From positions 1,045,023 through 1,084,919 of the forward strand of contig MNCI01035354.1 in NCBI GenBank assembly GCA_015680685.1: 39,897 bases of DNA, read 5' to 3'. Shown one piece after another: positions 21,871 through 32,809 of the stretch (its first letter is position 1; every line of letters starts with the position of its first letter). The stretch comes from Gnetum montanum. Lineage: Eukaryota; Streptophyta; Gnetopsida; Gnetales; Gnetaceae. Made by a program: the position numbers and the translations under genes. Under the pieces are notes generated by a model. It searched no databases. It worked only from the letters and a program-made list of their open reading frames with translations, and had not been told where the DNA came from.

Positions 21871-22700
21871 TTTTACATTTTGAGGTTACCTATTTATTCC
21901 TTGGATGACCCTTACTTTTTCAGGGTCCACCTTAATCCCTTTTCCTAAACTTAGGTGCCCCAAGATAATGCCATTTTGAACCATCAAGTGGCTCTTGTGC
22001 TAGTTGAGCCATAGGTTCGTTTCCACATAACATTTTAACACCTACTCAAGATGGTATAATGTTTACTTAAAATTAGTATCATAGATGGAAAATTCATACA
22101 TGAAGACTTCCACACCACTACCAATTTCCTATTGAAATATACTTAGTGCTAGGTGTTGGAAAGTTGTAAGAGCATTACAAAGGTCAAAGGACATCTTTAT
22201 ATATATAAAATTTTCCCATGGGACTTGTGAAAGTTATCTTGGCCTAGTTTCTAGTGTAGTTTAAATTTGGTTATAGCCACTATAATCATTTATAAAATTG
22301 TAGTAATTATTTCCTACAATTGTATCAAGTATCTAGTTCACAAATGGTAATGGAAAATGATCTTTAAATGTATCTATGTTCAACAAGATGAAGTCTATAC
22401 AAATCCTCCATTTTCCTTTTTTTTTAGCACAATAATAAGAGGGATTACCCATTCACTATCTACCATAAGATAGATGAATCCTACCTTAAGAAGTTATTCA
22501 ACTTCATCTTTAATAACTTGCTTAATCTTTGGATTCAATTTCCTTTGCAATTATTTCCTTGGCTTGATAGTGGAGTTTGTATAGATCCAGTGCTGGTATA
22601 TGCATGGATCTATTCTAGTTAACTCATGATATGACCAAGGAAAAGTTCTTGGCCATTTATTTACAAATTTTAGTAGCTTTCCTATTTTCTCTTTGGTGAG
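21870..22700 (-). pseudogene. Reverse transcriptase of C (degenerate)
   Basis: This would copy the element RNA into DNA. In C sense: LNPKIKQVIKDEVE, LLKVGFIYLMVDSEWVIPL, then broken IITIL/IIVAITKF (remnant of the D-x-SGYNQI block), CNALTTFQ, and VFMYEF at about 22104-22090. The catalytic pair normally reads MDDF, so both Asp are lost (Tyr, Glu). The upstream stretch IDPCIYQHWIYT is a Tat/Athila-type linker before RT. Several frameshifts are present. Confidence 0.75.
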
Positions 22701-23179
22701 ATTGACATTAATAATTATCAACTTGCCATTATCAACAAGAACATATTACAACATTGCTAGTAAAGTCTTAAATTCAAGGGGTTGATGTTTAAAATGATCA
22801 GGGATTTCCAACTCTTCTTAATTAAGTTATAGTTCTTTGTGGAAGTTTTGCTTTTGAATATGCTTTATTTCATCCATTTTATCAATATAAGCACTTGTGA
22901 AGAGCTTTATTGGTTCCATGCACATTGTTAAATTAGAATCAATGTTTGTTATCAACCATTGGGTACCTTCTTATTTTGTGATCACTGCATGCAAGCACTG
23001 TATAATATTGGATGTTTTGGAACACTTATTGCATGCTGTCATAGATGTGCTTTTCATGGTTCATATCTTCTGCATGCAATGGCACCCCATGTCATTGTAT
23101 GCAATGCATGAAACCTACTTTTTCTATAGCTTTTCAAAGTTATTTTCCTTAGAAATTTCTAAGAAACATTTTCTAATCC

Positions 23180-23610
23180 TTATCTTGACATCAATTATGC
23201 TAAGCCAAACCTTTTCCATAATAATAGGGAAGTCTTCCTTATATTTATCCACATGGTTTATCAGGTAATCCACTGGGTATGACCAACCACAAATAGTGGT
23301 CATAATATCCTCCACTAATCCCAAGGAAACAATGATGAATTGATCTGCAAGCTTCAATCTAATATTGCATTTCTTGAGTGAAAGTAGGTTTTAAGTCTTA
23401 CATATCTCTTGAGAAATTAAGTTCAACCCAGAATATGAGTTTAGTAGAGACTTGCATGGATCATTGCCTATAATCTATAAATATATTAGTGGACAACCAA
23501 CATTAGATCTCTCATTGGAAAAGTGTCCTACCTTGATCCAATATGTGACTGCATGAGTCAACATGATAGTATGAACATTCTAGAACTTTTTCTTTGAAGG
23601 CTACTCGGTG
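23180..23610 (-). pseudogene. Protease region of C
   Basis: This is an aspartic (retropepsin-like) protease region. In C sense: LTHAVTYWIKVGHFS, IIGNDPCKSLLNSYSGLNLI (about 23460-23415), LVEDIMTTICGWSYPVDYL, and EDFPIIMEKVWLS. The active-site motif expected as LLDSG reads LLNSY; the Asn codon is at 23441-23439. Element E shows the same Asp to Asn change. The segment continues to the B insertion at 23611, where gag would be expected further upstream. Confidence 0.65.
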
Positions 23611-23615
23611 GTAAC
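23611..23615. repeat. Left target-site copy of B
   Basis: GTAAC precedes the B 5' LTR. After the 3' LTR stands GCAGC (32805-32809). The two differ by two transitions, so the pairing is plausible but not clean. Confidence 0.4.
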
Positions 23616-24488
23616 TTTAGAATCAATTGAGCAGGATTAGCTGCCCTGATATCATGTACACAATATCAAGTACGCAATATTGCAGCCTAGATACGATATC
23701 ATATACACAATATCATGATTCTTCTGTTAGCCTATAAATACAGTACTCAGGCGCACAACGAGGGAAGTAGTAGATCACTAGCAAGTTAGAAATTATTTTC
23801 TTTTCTTTTCTTATAGTTAGTTTTAGTGTTCTTTCCAAGTGCATGCCTAGAGTGTGATGATTGTAATTGTATGAAACCCTTGTTTGAGTGTGATGTATTT
23901 GGACACGCACATGATTGGCAATAGAGATCAAGATTACTCCATCATTGCAATATTCACTTAGATTTTAATTATTTTAATTATTACTTATTTTTTTTTTTTC
24001 TTAGTTAATAATTTTTTATCGTCATTTAATATTCTTGTTGTTAATGCAGAATGAGTACACCTTAATCACGAACATTTAAGTGCAACTATGTGGTAACCTA
24101 GTAGTGTATCAAGTAGTGCTTTGAGTGATGTGCACTTGGTAATCCCAAGAGTAGTACACAAAGTCCAAGATGCATGTGGATGATTAGGGATGGATGCCCA
24201 TCACACTTAGGCTAGCTTAGATCTTATTTCCCATTTCCCATTAGTTTAATCGAGTTATCTCTTATTGTCCTTAGGAGTAGCATAGTAGTAGGGATCACAT
24301 CATACACCTCACTCTAGACTAAACCATATGTGACAAAGAAAATACTAGTCCAAGTGGGAAGACAACAAACTATGATCAATGCATAACTGTCTAGGTGCCA
24401 TAATTAGTCCATCCGCGGAGTTCAACTAGATCATGCGTACACACTCGTATTCATATGGTTGAGCGTACGGGTGGCTTGCCACTCATCA
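23616..24488 (+). mobile_element. 5' LTR of B
   Basis: The start is decayed (TTTAGAATCA for TGATGAGTCA); the end is CACTCATCA at 24488. The U3 (about 23648-23718) has an array of AATATC/GATATC motifs joined by GTACRC/ATACAC. TATAAATA lies at 23733-23740. The poly(A) signal counterpart reads AATAGA near 23921. It pairs with 31936-32804. Confidence 0.85.
23733..23740 (+). promoter_or_regulatory. TATA box of the B 5' LTR
   Basis: TATAAATA in the context TAGCCTATAAATACAG, conserved in the B 3' LTR (32047-32054), E (32923-32930) and A (13511-13518). Confidence 0.65.
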
Positions 24489-24489
24489 T

Positions 24490-24507
24490 TGACGTTGTTG
24501 CCGGGGA
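24490..24507 (+). other. Primer binding site of B (tRNA-Asp)
   Basis: TGACGTTGTTGCCGGGGA, one base after the LTR, matches 15 of 18 of the tRNA-Asp(GUC) complement. All differences are transitions. Confidence 0.85.
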
Positions 24508-24622
24508 TGATGCTAGTTATCTAGATTAGTTATATCATACAAGATAATTGTAATAGATTTTTAATGATATATCTTTTACACAAAGAAATTAAGTTCAATT
24601 AAGTCACACACAATTCACGATA

Positions 24623-26985
24623 ATGTCTCTTTCACAAGATAGCGATAACGCAATCTCTAGCAAAACAATTCATTGGAGAACCAACAAAATTTATGATGAA
24701 GAAGTTGTTTAGAGTCCTCAATCTTATGTAGGAATTTCATATGTCCATAGACACCCCAATGATACTCAAAGACTTTTTCCATCCAACTTGGACACCTTTA
24801 ATGAAGATGGAACATCCCCTAGAACAAGGGGGCTCATAAGGCCTAAGGCCTTCTCAATGGTTAACAAGAGTACATTAGGAGATCATTGGGAGACTTACAA
24901 AAGTAATGACGAGTCTTCCAATTATTTCTCTTCCTATGCTTTTTCAATGTTAGGTTGTGACATGAATGACTATTCCTTAAGGGGTCGGCATAGAAATAAA
25001 AATCGAACCCATGGGCAAAATTAGGAATGCCAACATGAGCATAGACAACATTTTTCCAGCTCACGCACTCTAACTTATTTATTGACAATGAACCCTTGCT
25101 AGCCACTAAGAGCCTAATGCATATAATAGAGGCCATTCAAATATCTTTCAGGCATTACAAGGAAACTCATCTACCTAGGCTTGATTTAAACAACTTTCCT
25201 AAGTTTTAGGAGGCTATGATTTAGATCCGCAACATCATTTACAAGCCCTCTATGATGCCTATGTATGGAACAACATTGAGAATGGGTGGAAAAGGCTTAA
25301 GCTCTTTCCTATGACACTCATTGGCCAAGCAAAAGTGTGGTACAAGTTTTTAAAACCAAATTCAATTCACCGATGACCTATAATGATAAACCTCTTCAAT
25401 GAAAGATATCAAACTTGTGCAAGAGTATCAGCCTTGAGAAGACAAATCCAATAGTGAAAACAAGGGCAACATGAACCCTTGGACATGGCCTTAGAAAGAT
25501 ATTAATCTTTGTTAAACAAATGCCCAAGCCATGGGTTCTTCAAGGAAAGGCTAATGTATCACATCATGGATGGGCTCTGTAATGAAATAAGGGAGACCCT
25601 AGGAATGTTGTCCCAGGTCAACTATATGAGCTATGAACCAATCAAATCCAAGAGCTTATTAAGCAGGTAGCAAAAGAAGGAGAAATAGCCAAATGGAAGA
25701 ATGTTAAAGAATCTTAACAAGATCAAACTCTTGAAATAATAGAGGTTCATAATCATGAAGAGGAGAAATCAACTCACCTCGAGGAGGTAAAACTATCTCC
25801 ACCTTTGCCAATACTAAAATCACTAGATGAAATTGAGGCAAAGATCAAAAAGATGATGGAGTGGGTACATGAAAATATGGAGAATATGCAAACATTATTA
25901 GAGGGAGACCCACACAAGATAACTTTGGCAACCAAAACAAAAAGAGGATACCAAACCTGGAAATAGCATAAAACACCATACGATAATCAGAAAGAAGGGC
26001 CAAAGAAAATGAGGATAGGGGCTCAACCACAAATCATAAGTATCAATGCGATGTTTACCTGTATGATCACCCAAAAGGCCAATGCCAAATCTTGTCACAT
26101 CTACATGAGCATTGGGGAAGAATGTTATATCCAAATTTCATATAGAAGTATTGTACTTAATTGCAATAGCAAAACCCCCAATCATGGTGGAGGCCATCGC
26201 CAAATTGGCCACATCCTTTGTATTACCTAAAACAAAGTGCTTATTACATTCAACACCTTGTTTATCCAACTAGATCAACATCCTCTACTTCACCTTGTTG
26301 TTATCACTCTTCTGAGTATCATCAACCCATGTTCTCTCCTACGGGATCACCACCTCATGTCCCTTACACTTCTCCTTACTCTCAATATTCTCCTCCTTCA
26401 CCTCCTTCTACATCACCACCAGTTGTACCAAAAGGTTTTGCACCACAAAACCAACCAACAAACATTACTTGTGCTGCTATTGTCAACAGCAATGGGAGTC
26501 CTCCATAGCATTGAAAGTGTCCTTTCTTTAGGCATGGCCATAGAAAGAGAAGGCACGGTTCTAAAACCACTGCATCCTCTAACTCAATAGAAGCCCAACA
26601 CTGTGATGCACCTTCTTCTTCAAACTCAACACCTCTTGTTACCTTATCCAAGCCACCAATTAATCCTTCAACAACCATGCAACCCAATGAATATAATAAC
26701 GTGAGGAGACATATCGATTCTTGCATATCGTCTCATGGTCAGGGGTGCCCTAGTGGGTCAGCTTCTTATCACATGAACACATCTAATAATCTTCCCTACT
26801 ATGCCTACTTTAATCAAGTGTGTGAACCCCAATTTGGGTATGTTCCTGCCACTACAACAAAATACACCCAGTGGTTTTGATATGACCATACCCTAATATT
26901 TCCAACATGCATGGATCCTAACTTTCCATCTATTAATTGTCACCATGATCAACGGTTTAGTCATGGGGGATACCCCCCATTTTAA
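24623..26985 (+). pseudogene. gag: gag of B
   Basis: The ATG at 24623 gives MSLSQDSD, like MSLSQDYD in D. It is about 787 codons to the stop after SHGGYPPF. Order: N-terminal block with TNKIYDEE, DGTSPRTRG and a Ser-rich, Arg-rich region; capsid-like part about 25180-25620 (readable only by switching frames); zinc knuckle at 26047-26085 reading CDVYLYDHPKGQC with Tyr instead of the second Cys; then a Pro/Ser-rich tail (SPPHVPYTSPYSQYSPPSPP) and FRHGHRKRR. Stops appear from about 24710 on, and several frameshifts exist. No protease follows. It is more decayed than the D copy. Confidence 0.8.
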
Positions 26986-28246
26986 TAAGCAGAATTAGTA
27001 AATGTTTTTCCTTTTCTTTGGTTTTACAATTTTTTTTGTTTTTTGTTTTCTAATTTCTCATTTTCAAATTTTTCATTTTATCTTTTTTTGGGTAATCTTA
27101 TCTGTGAATAAAATACTCATGTAACCAATTGGTTGAGGTATTGTTCTATGTTATCAAGTCACAAGTGATTAATTATTTGGATAGTGAGCCCACAACATCC
27201 AACCACCCATTCTATTAATAAGAGGTTCTTGCTCTAGGTATGATGATATTCTTGTTATCATCAAAAATTAAAGTAACTTTGTACTCATTATGCCCAAACT
27301 AAAGAGTGATAGACTAAGAGGGAATGGCAAGGGTGTGACATTAAGGGAACTTATGGATTCTCTTTGGTGACCTCTATATGTGTTATCATACAACTTGGTT
27401 ATACTAAGATCCTAGCAAATTTAACAAACAATGGGAGTAAGAGTTGTAATAAAGGCACTCAATAAAGGAACTCAAGGTTGTTCTGAGGGGTTCCACTAGA
27501 AAGACATGCACCCATGGCTAAAGGTTGGCAGCTTCTCTAGATCACCTTTGGAAAAGATAAAGTGCAAAAGTAGTGAGAAGAAGAAGACAACAAAGAAAAC
27601 AAAAGAAAGAAGTGAAGTGGAAAAGAAAAGCACAAGAAAAATGTGTCGAAAAAAAATTCAAATCACTCCTCCCTTTCGCAAAACGCTAAGTGATCATACA
27701 CCTTGCTGTCATGATGCTCTTATGGTTTCTTATCATTGGGATGAAACAATGCAATATCGTTGATCATAGGTATGGACTTGGTTTTGATCTTGGATCAAAA
27801 GGTTAATGGTACTTTAATCATGCACAACACTGATGATTCATTATGCTTAGGGTAAGTTACCTCATGTCCTGATCTCTGCAATCCCTTCTACAATTCGTCT
27901 CATCTCGTGATCCAGGTACTTCTAATTTGTATCTTGTGTGGCATAGAATTCATACCTCATAATAGTGGTGCTTAACATGTGTGTGTTTTGTAGGATAGGC
28001 GCAGGTTGCATTTAAGCCTTCTAGTGCCTACAGACATTTTAAGGTGTGGTTACACAAGGGAATGATAGGTTGGAACCTACTTTGGGGAGGATCCACTTGC
28101 ATGACTTTTCTAATTTGTACTTGTTGCACACCACCACATCATTTTATACCCTTCGAGTACTCCATTGCCAAATCTATTCTTTTCTTTGTCATCATTTTAA
28201 TCAAACATTCCTTAGAACCATTACATGTCCTTTTTCCTCATCCTTT
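26986..28246 (+). other. B spacer after gag
   Basis: T-rich run (about 27005-27090), then blocks shared with D and A: GGTATTGTTCTATGTTATCAAG, AGGGAATGGCAAGGGTGTGAC, AGACATGCACCCATGG, a Lys-coding AG-rich stretch (about 27545-27660), and TTTGGGGAGGATCCACTTG (28080). An 85-codon frame at 27506-27763 has a partial counterpart in D; coding status is doubtful. Confidence 0.6.
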
Positions 28247-28805
28247 TTAAAGAACCTCATTATAAGACTTCACTTCGCTAAGCTTTCAATGCCTCAATTC
28301 CCACTTGCCATTACCTTAGACCTTTCAAATCTACCTCAAATCCTTCAATTTTGACCCTAAAAACTTGAATAATCATCAATTCTACTAAGTACCTTATCTT
28401 GGTTGGGACACGATATTGAGTACCCAATATCGGGTCTAATGCGATATCAGGTATGTGCTATCATGTCCATAAAAAGTATATATATGGGAACCCCATGCAC
28501 TACACATATCATTTTCAATAGTTGACATGGGGGGAGTTGTTTAAATTTTCTTCCACAATTTTCAGAGCTTCGCGAGTCTAACTTCAACTTCCAATATTTC
28601 GCTTTCTAACACTTCAATTTCTTTTCTAATTGAACCTAATTAAACCTAAAGTGTTCAACTTAGTTGTGGGGGAGGGGTACTATAGAACTTGCACATAATT
28701 TTTCTGAAATTTGCTATCGCCTGAAGGATATCATAAGGGTAAGCACTCTTAGAAATTTATGCCAAACTAATTTTCTCCCTTTACCTAAGTCATCTAAGTT
28801 AGTAT
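28247..28805 (+). promoter_or_regulatory. Internal promoter-like segment ahead of the B aORF
   Basis: This ~555-bp segment has no counterpart in D, whose sequence joins directly across it. It contains an array at about 28408-28465 with CGATATTG, CAATATCGGG, GCGATATCAGG and GTATGTGCTATC, closely like the GATATC array of the B LTR promoter, followed by TATATATAT at 28477-28485, in place of the LTR TATAAATA. It then runs to a strong donor-like site GGGTAAGC at 28737-28744. The remaining LTR parts (R-U5, end repeats) are absent, so it is not a whole solo LTR. A second promoter for the aORF is the likely reading. Confidence 0.5.
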
Positions 28806-28987
28806 ATGTGCCACCTAAATAGATCAGGTCTGACATTAAACTTTTAAGGCAACTTCCTTGAAAAATTTCTAACTCTAGAATCACACTAAGTAAAAATTAA
28901 ACATTTATAAGGTAATGAGTAAGGTATATGATAACTACATTTTTTTAAAATAACCTTACTAATAGTTGGTCCTTGTGTAATTATAGA
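28739..28987 (+). other. Putative 249-bp intron in the B aORF leader
   Basis: The donor is ATAAGG/GTAAGC (GT at 28739). The branch-site-like TACTAAT is at 28957-28963. A pyrimidine-containing stretch TTGGTCCTTGTG follows, then the acceptor AATTATAG ends at 28987, immediately before ATG. Downstream branch and acceptor parts recur in D and A and, with a lost AG, in C. Splicing has not been shown; RNA reads would decide. Confidence 0.5.
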
Positions 28988-31759
28988 TGGCTCCTAAAAG
29001 AGGACAACAGTGAGGACCTTTTCAAGGTGCAACTAAACATTTGAGAAGAGGTAGTAGTTAAGGACCTCATGCAGATTATGTAGAGCAGGAGGCACAATCA
29101 TTTAGCATCCATTAAGAAACTTCTATCACTACACAATCTGGTCAAGTAAAAGGTGGAGAGGTCAGGGTGCCAGAATAAGGACAACACCTCACGTTATCCC
29201 CAAAATGTGTTCAAGCTATTCGAGAAAAGTCCACATCCTTTGCTATGACTGTGAAACTTAATTATGGGCCTTTTATCAAATTTGCCCCTGAATCAATTAA
29301 GGATCTACTTAAGGGTTCTCCACTATGGCCTATCCTCTTGGAGAGTGGAGAATAGTATTTGGGTGAAACATATCAGTTTTGGCACAATAAAGAATAGGGC
29401 ACCACTATTGATATTAGTGGAATTTCAATAGATTTCTCCACAAAGGCCATTGCAAAAGTTTTGAACCTTCCAAATAGAGGGCCTAAAGTTGGTCATTTGT
29501 CCACTTGCTCTAATGCAAATGTAAGAAAAGTATGGTTAAAAAGAACGTATGACAAAGAAGATAATACATATGAATAATTAATCCTTGAAGAGAGAATTTA
29601 CTTTAAAATTGGCACCTATCAGACTTTTCCAACAAAGAGGTTAAACAAAATTTCTACCTATGCGACAAGACGAAGTGCAATTTTGATGGGCAAGGTTGAT
29701 GCCAATTTACCTCATCTATATTAACAAAAATATTAAGGTGGTTTGAAGAACAAAAAATAGGAAAGTTCGCATTGCCCTTTTTGTGTCTAATCAAGAAGTT
29801 GTGTTGGTGTGTTAAAATTATGGGGTATACTAATGACGTCCTCAAAAAAGCTCAAAATGCTTCATATGTTGAATTACTCAATGCACTAACACCAAGAAAA
29901 GATGTTGGTGAGACGTTGGAGCATGAACAAGAACAGATGATTGGGCCCATTGCATCTCAAACAGTAGGGCCTAGCCAACTTCTAGATACAAGGCCTAGCC
30001 AACAACAAGAATCAAGGCCTAGCATGCAGCCCACATGCCAGCAAGACCAGCAACTGCCACCGCTGCTGCAAGATTACCTATCATCAATGAGCCATCTCAG
30101 TGCCATCGTTGAGACTATCAGGTGGGGGAACAAAGATGAGGTCAATATCTTCAAGGTAATTGATGATGTTGTATGGCCCACCATATTAATTCATCTTACA
30201 ATGGGTGAAGTCTCAATCCAATCAAGAAGAGGAAAATCACACTAGTCACAAAAGATCTTTGGAAATGTTGCATCATTCCAGGTGCAATTGGAAATTGGTG
30301 AAGGTGCCATAGTCATGTAACACCAGGATGTAGCTGTAGCAGTAGAGGTGGTCATGGATCACATTAAGGGATCATTTAACATCTCTATTGTGCTACTAGC
30401 AGACTTCATAGAAGCACATGATGCTCAAGTTTTAGTCAGTACCTCAATGACTCCTGCAGAACATGAGGATGTTTTTGATTGTTTGCTACAAACAAGACAA
30501 GTGATGATGTTCTTATTTAACATCCCCCAAGATGTCATAGTAGCATAATCAGACCTCATTTCCACTAAATAAAAGCTAATCATGGCTGAGGTTAGGGCCA
30601 AACATCTAGAAGACGAGCTACAGAGACTCCAGGAAAAGTTGTTGTCCTATAAGATGAATGGCAAGATCTGTCCCAGCTTGTTGTAGCCAATCAGTTAGAA
30701 TCCTTTAGGATAGAACAATTAAATGAATTGTTAGTGAAGAATAAAAGGGTAATGATGGAAAAAGAAAAAGCTAATTGGAATGCTTTAAAAGCACAAGCTT
30801 AGATGTATGCACATGTTAAAGCTCTCAAGGCCTTACAAGAAGAGAATAAACTACTTGCTGATAAAAATCTTTGGTTGACGATAGTTGAAAAATAGAAGAA
30901 AATTCTCGAAGAAAGTTTCCAAAAAATGCAAAAATAATTAATAAAATTAAACCAATATATAAGTCACTTAGCTAGAGAAAATAGAACCATCTGATAGAAG
31001 ACTGCTATTGAAATAACCATGTGGCAAAATGAGGCTATGAAGCATAAAAGATTAAAAGAGCACTTTTGTGATCAGGTGGGCATGTACAAGGAAATCATAG
31101 AAAATAAAATTTGAATGGCCAAGGCACATATCAACTACCGCAATTCTCAAAACATTAATTGGTAGGCCATTTTGGATACTTATGCACTTGCCCATTAGGT
31201 CAACTTAAAAAGTCAGGACCTACAGATCCAAGATCTCAAAGAATACATGGAGTTGGCAAATCTGTGATATGCCAACTTGGCCATGTAAACAACAGGGTGA
31301 TTGAGAACTGAGCTTGAGAAGTAGGTAGCTACCACCTATGCTAAATATGAGATAGATTTTGTAGAACATAAGAAGAAATTGCAAAAATTAGAGGTGGAAA
31401 ACTCTAAATTGGAGGTGGTAAAGGCTAGCTACCAAGGTCAAAAAAATGTAGCAACAAATTTGGCTTGATAGCTTATAGATCACCAAGAACTAAAAGACAA
31501 AGCCAAAGCATATGAAGAGGAATGATGGCTATTTGTAGCATAGTATGTCAAAGCTAATCAAACGTTCCCACAACTACTGTGTTCGTGGAAAGTGTCGACT
31601 CCATCAAACATTGGAACATTAACATGGATGACTCATGATCCTCGGATAAAAGAGGAAAAACGTAAGGTGCTTCTTCAAAGGTATCAATTTTAGAAACCTG
31701 GACAACAGGACAAAGGAAAGGCATCCATGGAGGAGCCATCACCACTGAGAACCACATGA
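28988..31759 (+). pseudogene. aORF of B, full-length but broken
   Basis: The ATG at 28988 (MAPKRGQQ) runs to the TGA at 31757. The total is 924 codons if indels cancel, but frame changes occur (for example near 29730) and many stops exist. Order: basic start; a globular part about 29220-29800 with KLNYGPFIKFAPESIKDLL, SPLWPILLESGE, YQFWHN, DISGISIDFSTKAIAKVLNL and MPFLCLIKKL; a linker at about 29960-30070 with repeated RPSQQ/RPSMQ motifs; a segment SSMSHLSAIVETIRWGNKDE; then a long Lys/Glu/Leu-rich part (about 30560-31520) expected to form coiled coils; a tail with WKVSTPSNIGTLTW and QQDKGKASMEEPSP. It is homologous to the C aORF over its length. Function is unknown. The globular part faintly resembles plant transposon-associated domains of Athila/Tat extra ORFs; I cannot confirm this. 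Confidence 0.65.
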
Positions 31760-31935
31760 GTTCCACAAGTTTTGAATTTTGTGTTAGTGTCCAAATTTTA
31801 TGTAGTCCCACACTGCGGCATGAAATAGTCCATGGTCATTCAATAATCCCATACCTATCCATTGTTTGTAATCAAATGAACTTGTTCCTCATTTTTTTTG
31901 ACTCAAGGATGAGTTTTTGTTCAATTGCGGGGCTA
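31760..31935 (+). other. B 3' untranslated region and polypurine-like site
   Basis: This holds GACTCAAGGATGAG (shared with A and D) and ends GCGGGGCTA before the LTR. GCGGGG is a weak polypurine tract candidate. Confidence 0.5.
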
Positions 31936-32804
31936 CGATGAGTCACAGTCTACCAGGCCCCGATATCGGGTATGTGATATCGAGTATGCGATATTGCAAC
32001 CTAGATATGATATCGTATACATGATATCATGATTCCTATGTTAGCCTATAAATACAACACTCAGGTGCATAGCAAGGGAAGTAGTAGAGCACTATAGAGT
32101 TAGAAATTATTTTCTTTTCTTTTCTTATAGTCAGTTTTAGTGTTCTTTCCAAGTACATGCCTGCAGTGTGATTTTGTAATTGTATGAAACCTTTGTTCGA
32201 GTGTGACGTACTTGGACATGCACATGATCGACAATAAAGATTGAGATTACTCCATCATTGTAGCATTCACTTAACTTTTAATTGTTTTAATTTTTTATTA
32301 TTGATTGCTATTTTTTTAGTTAATATTTCTTTTATCATCATTTACTATTCCTATTGTTAATGCAGAATGAGTACACCTTAATCACAAACACTTAAGTGCA
32401 ACTACATGGTAACCCAGTAGCGTATCAAGTAGTGCTTTGAGTGATGTGCACTTGGTAATCCCAGGAGTAGTACACAAAGTTCAATATGCATGCAAATGAT
32501 TAGGGATGGATGCTCATCGCACTTAGGCTAGGTTAGATCTTATTTCTCATTTCCCATTAGCTTAACCAAGTTATCTCTTATTGTCCTTAGGAGTAGCATA
32601 GTATTATGGATCACATCATACACCTCACTCTAGACTAAACCATATGTGACAAAGAAAATACTAGTCCATGTGGGAAGATAGCAAATTGCAATCAACGCAT
32701 AACTGTTTAGGTGTGACTACTAGTCCATTCACGGAGTTTGACCGGATCATGTGTACACACTCATATTCATATGGTTGAGCATAGGGGTAACTTGCCGCTC
32801 ATCA
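31936..32804 (+). mobile_element. 3' LTR of B
   Basis: This is 869 bp from CGATGAGTCA to GCTCATCA. The U3 array at about 31962-32030 has CGATATCGGGTATGTGATATC, then GAGTATGCGATATTG and further GATATC copies. TATAAATA is at 32047-32054 and AATAAAG at about 32234, a candidate poly(A) signal. It aligns with 23616-24488 throughout. Confidence 0.9.
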
Positions 32805-32809
32805 GCAGC
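32805..32809. repeat. Five bases between B and E (shared target copy)
   Basis: GCAGC is all that separates the B 3' LTR from the E 5' LTR. It could be the right target copy of B (GTAAC at 23611) and the left target copy of E at once. Confidence 0.4.

Larger units (their letters stand above)
14257..23610 (-). mobile_element. Element C, LTR retrotransposon with pol and aORF (partial)
   Basis: This reads on the minus strand: protease (about 23470-23180), RT (about 22555-21870), RNase H (about 21800-21290), integrase (about 21060-20400), T-rich spacer, internal promoter (about 18500-18400), aORF (17958 to about 15240) and about 1 kb of tail. Gag and both LTRs are not in this block. Its right edge meets B (23616) upstream of protease, and its left edge meets the A LTR (14256). 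C appears to be the host of A on the left and of the B/E insertions on the right, with the rest outside the window. Numerous stops and lost catalytic residues make it inactive. Confidence 0.7.
23616..32804 (+). mobile_element. Element B, pol-less LTR retrotransposon with gag and aORF
   Basis: This 9189-bp plus-strand element has two LTRs (873 and 869 bp), a tRNA-Asp primer site, gag (24623-26985), a spacer with an internal promoter-like segment, a full-length aORF (28988-31759) and a 3' LTR. There is no protease, RT, RNase H or integrase. It lies between element C (minus) and the 5' LTR of E, and its right target copy is also the base pairs just before E. Confidence 0.85.

Noticed and set aside
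26382-26726. 114-codon minus-strand frame
   Set aside because: It is antisense to the Pro-rich tail of the B gag.
27506-27763. 85-codon Lys-rich frame in the B spacer with a similar peptide in D (3638-3891)
   Set aside because: The DNA is similar throughout and D needs a frame change in the A-rich run. The counterpart in A is not coding. Similarity of the DNA alone explains it.
28247-28805. Reading this segment as a solo LTR nested in B
   Set aside because: It lacks the TGATGAGT...ACTCATCA ends, the R-U5 blocks and a clear target duplication. Only the promoter motifs match.
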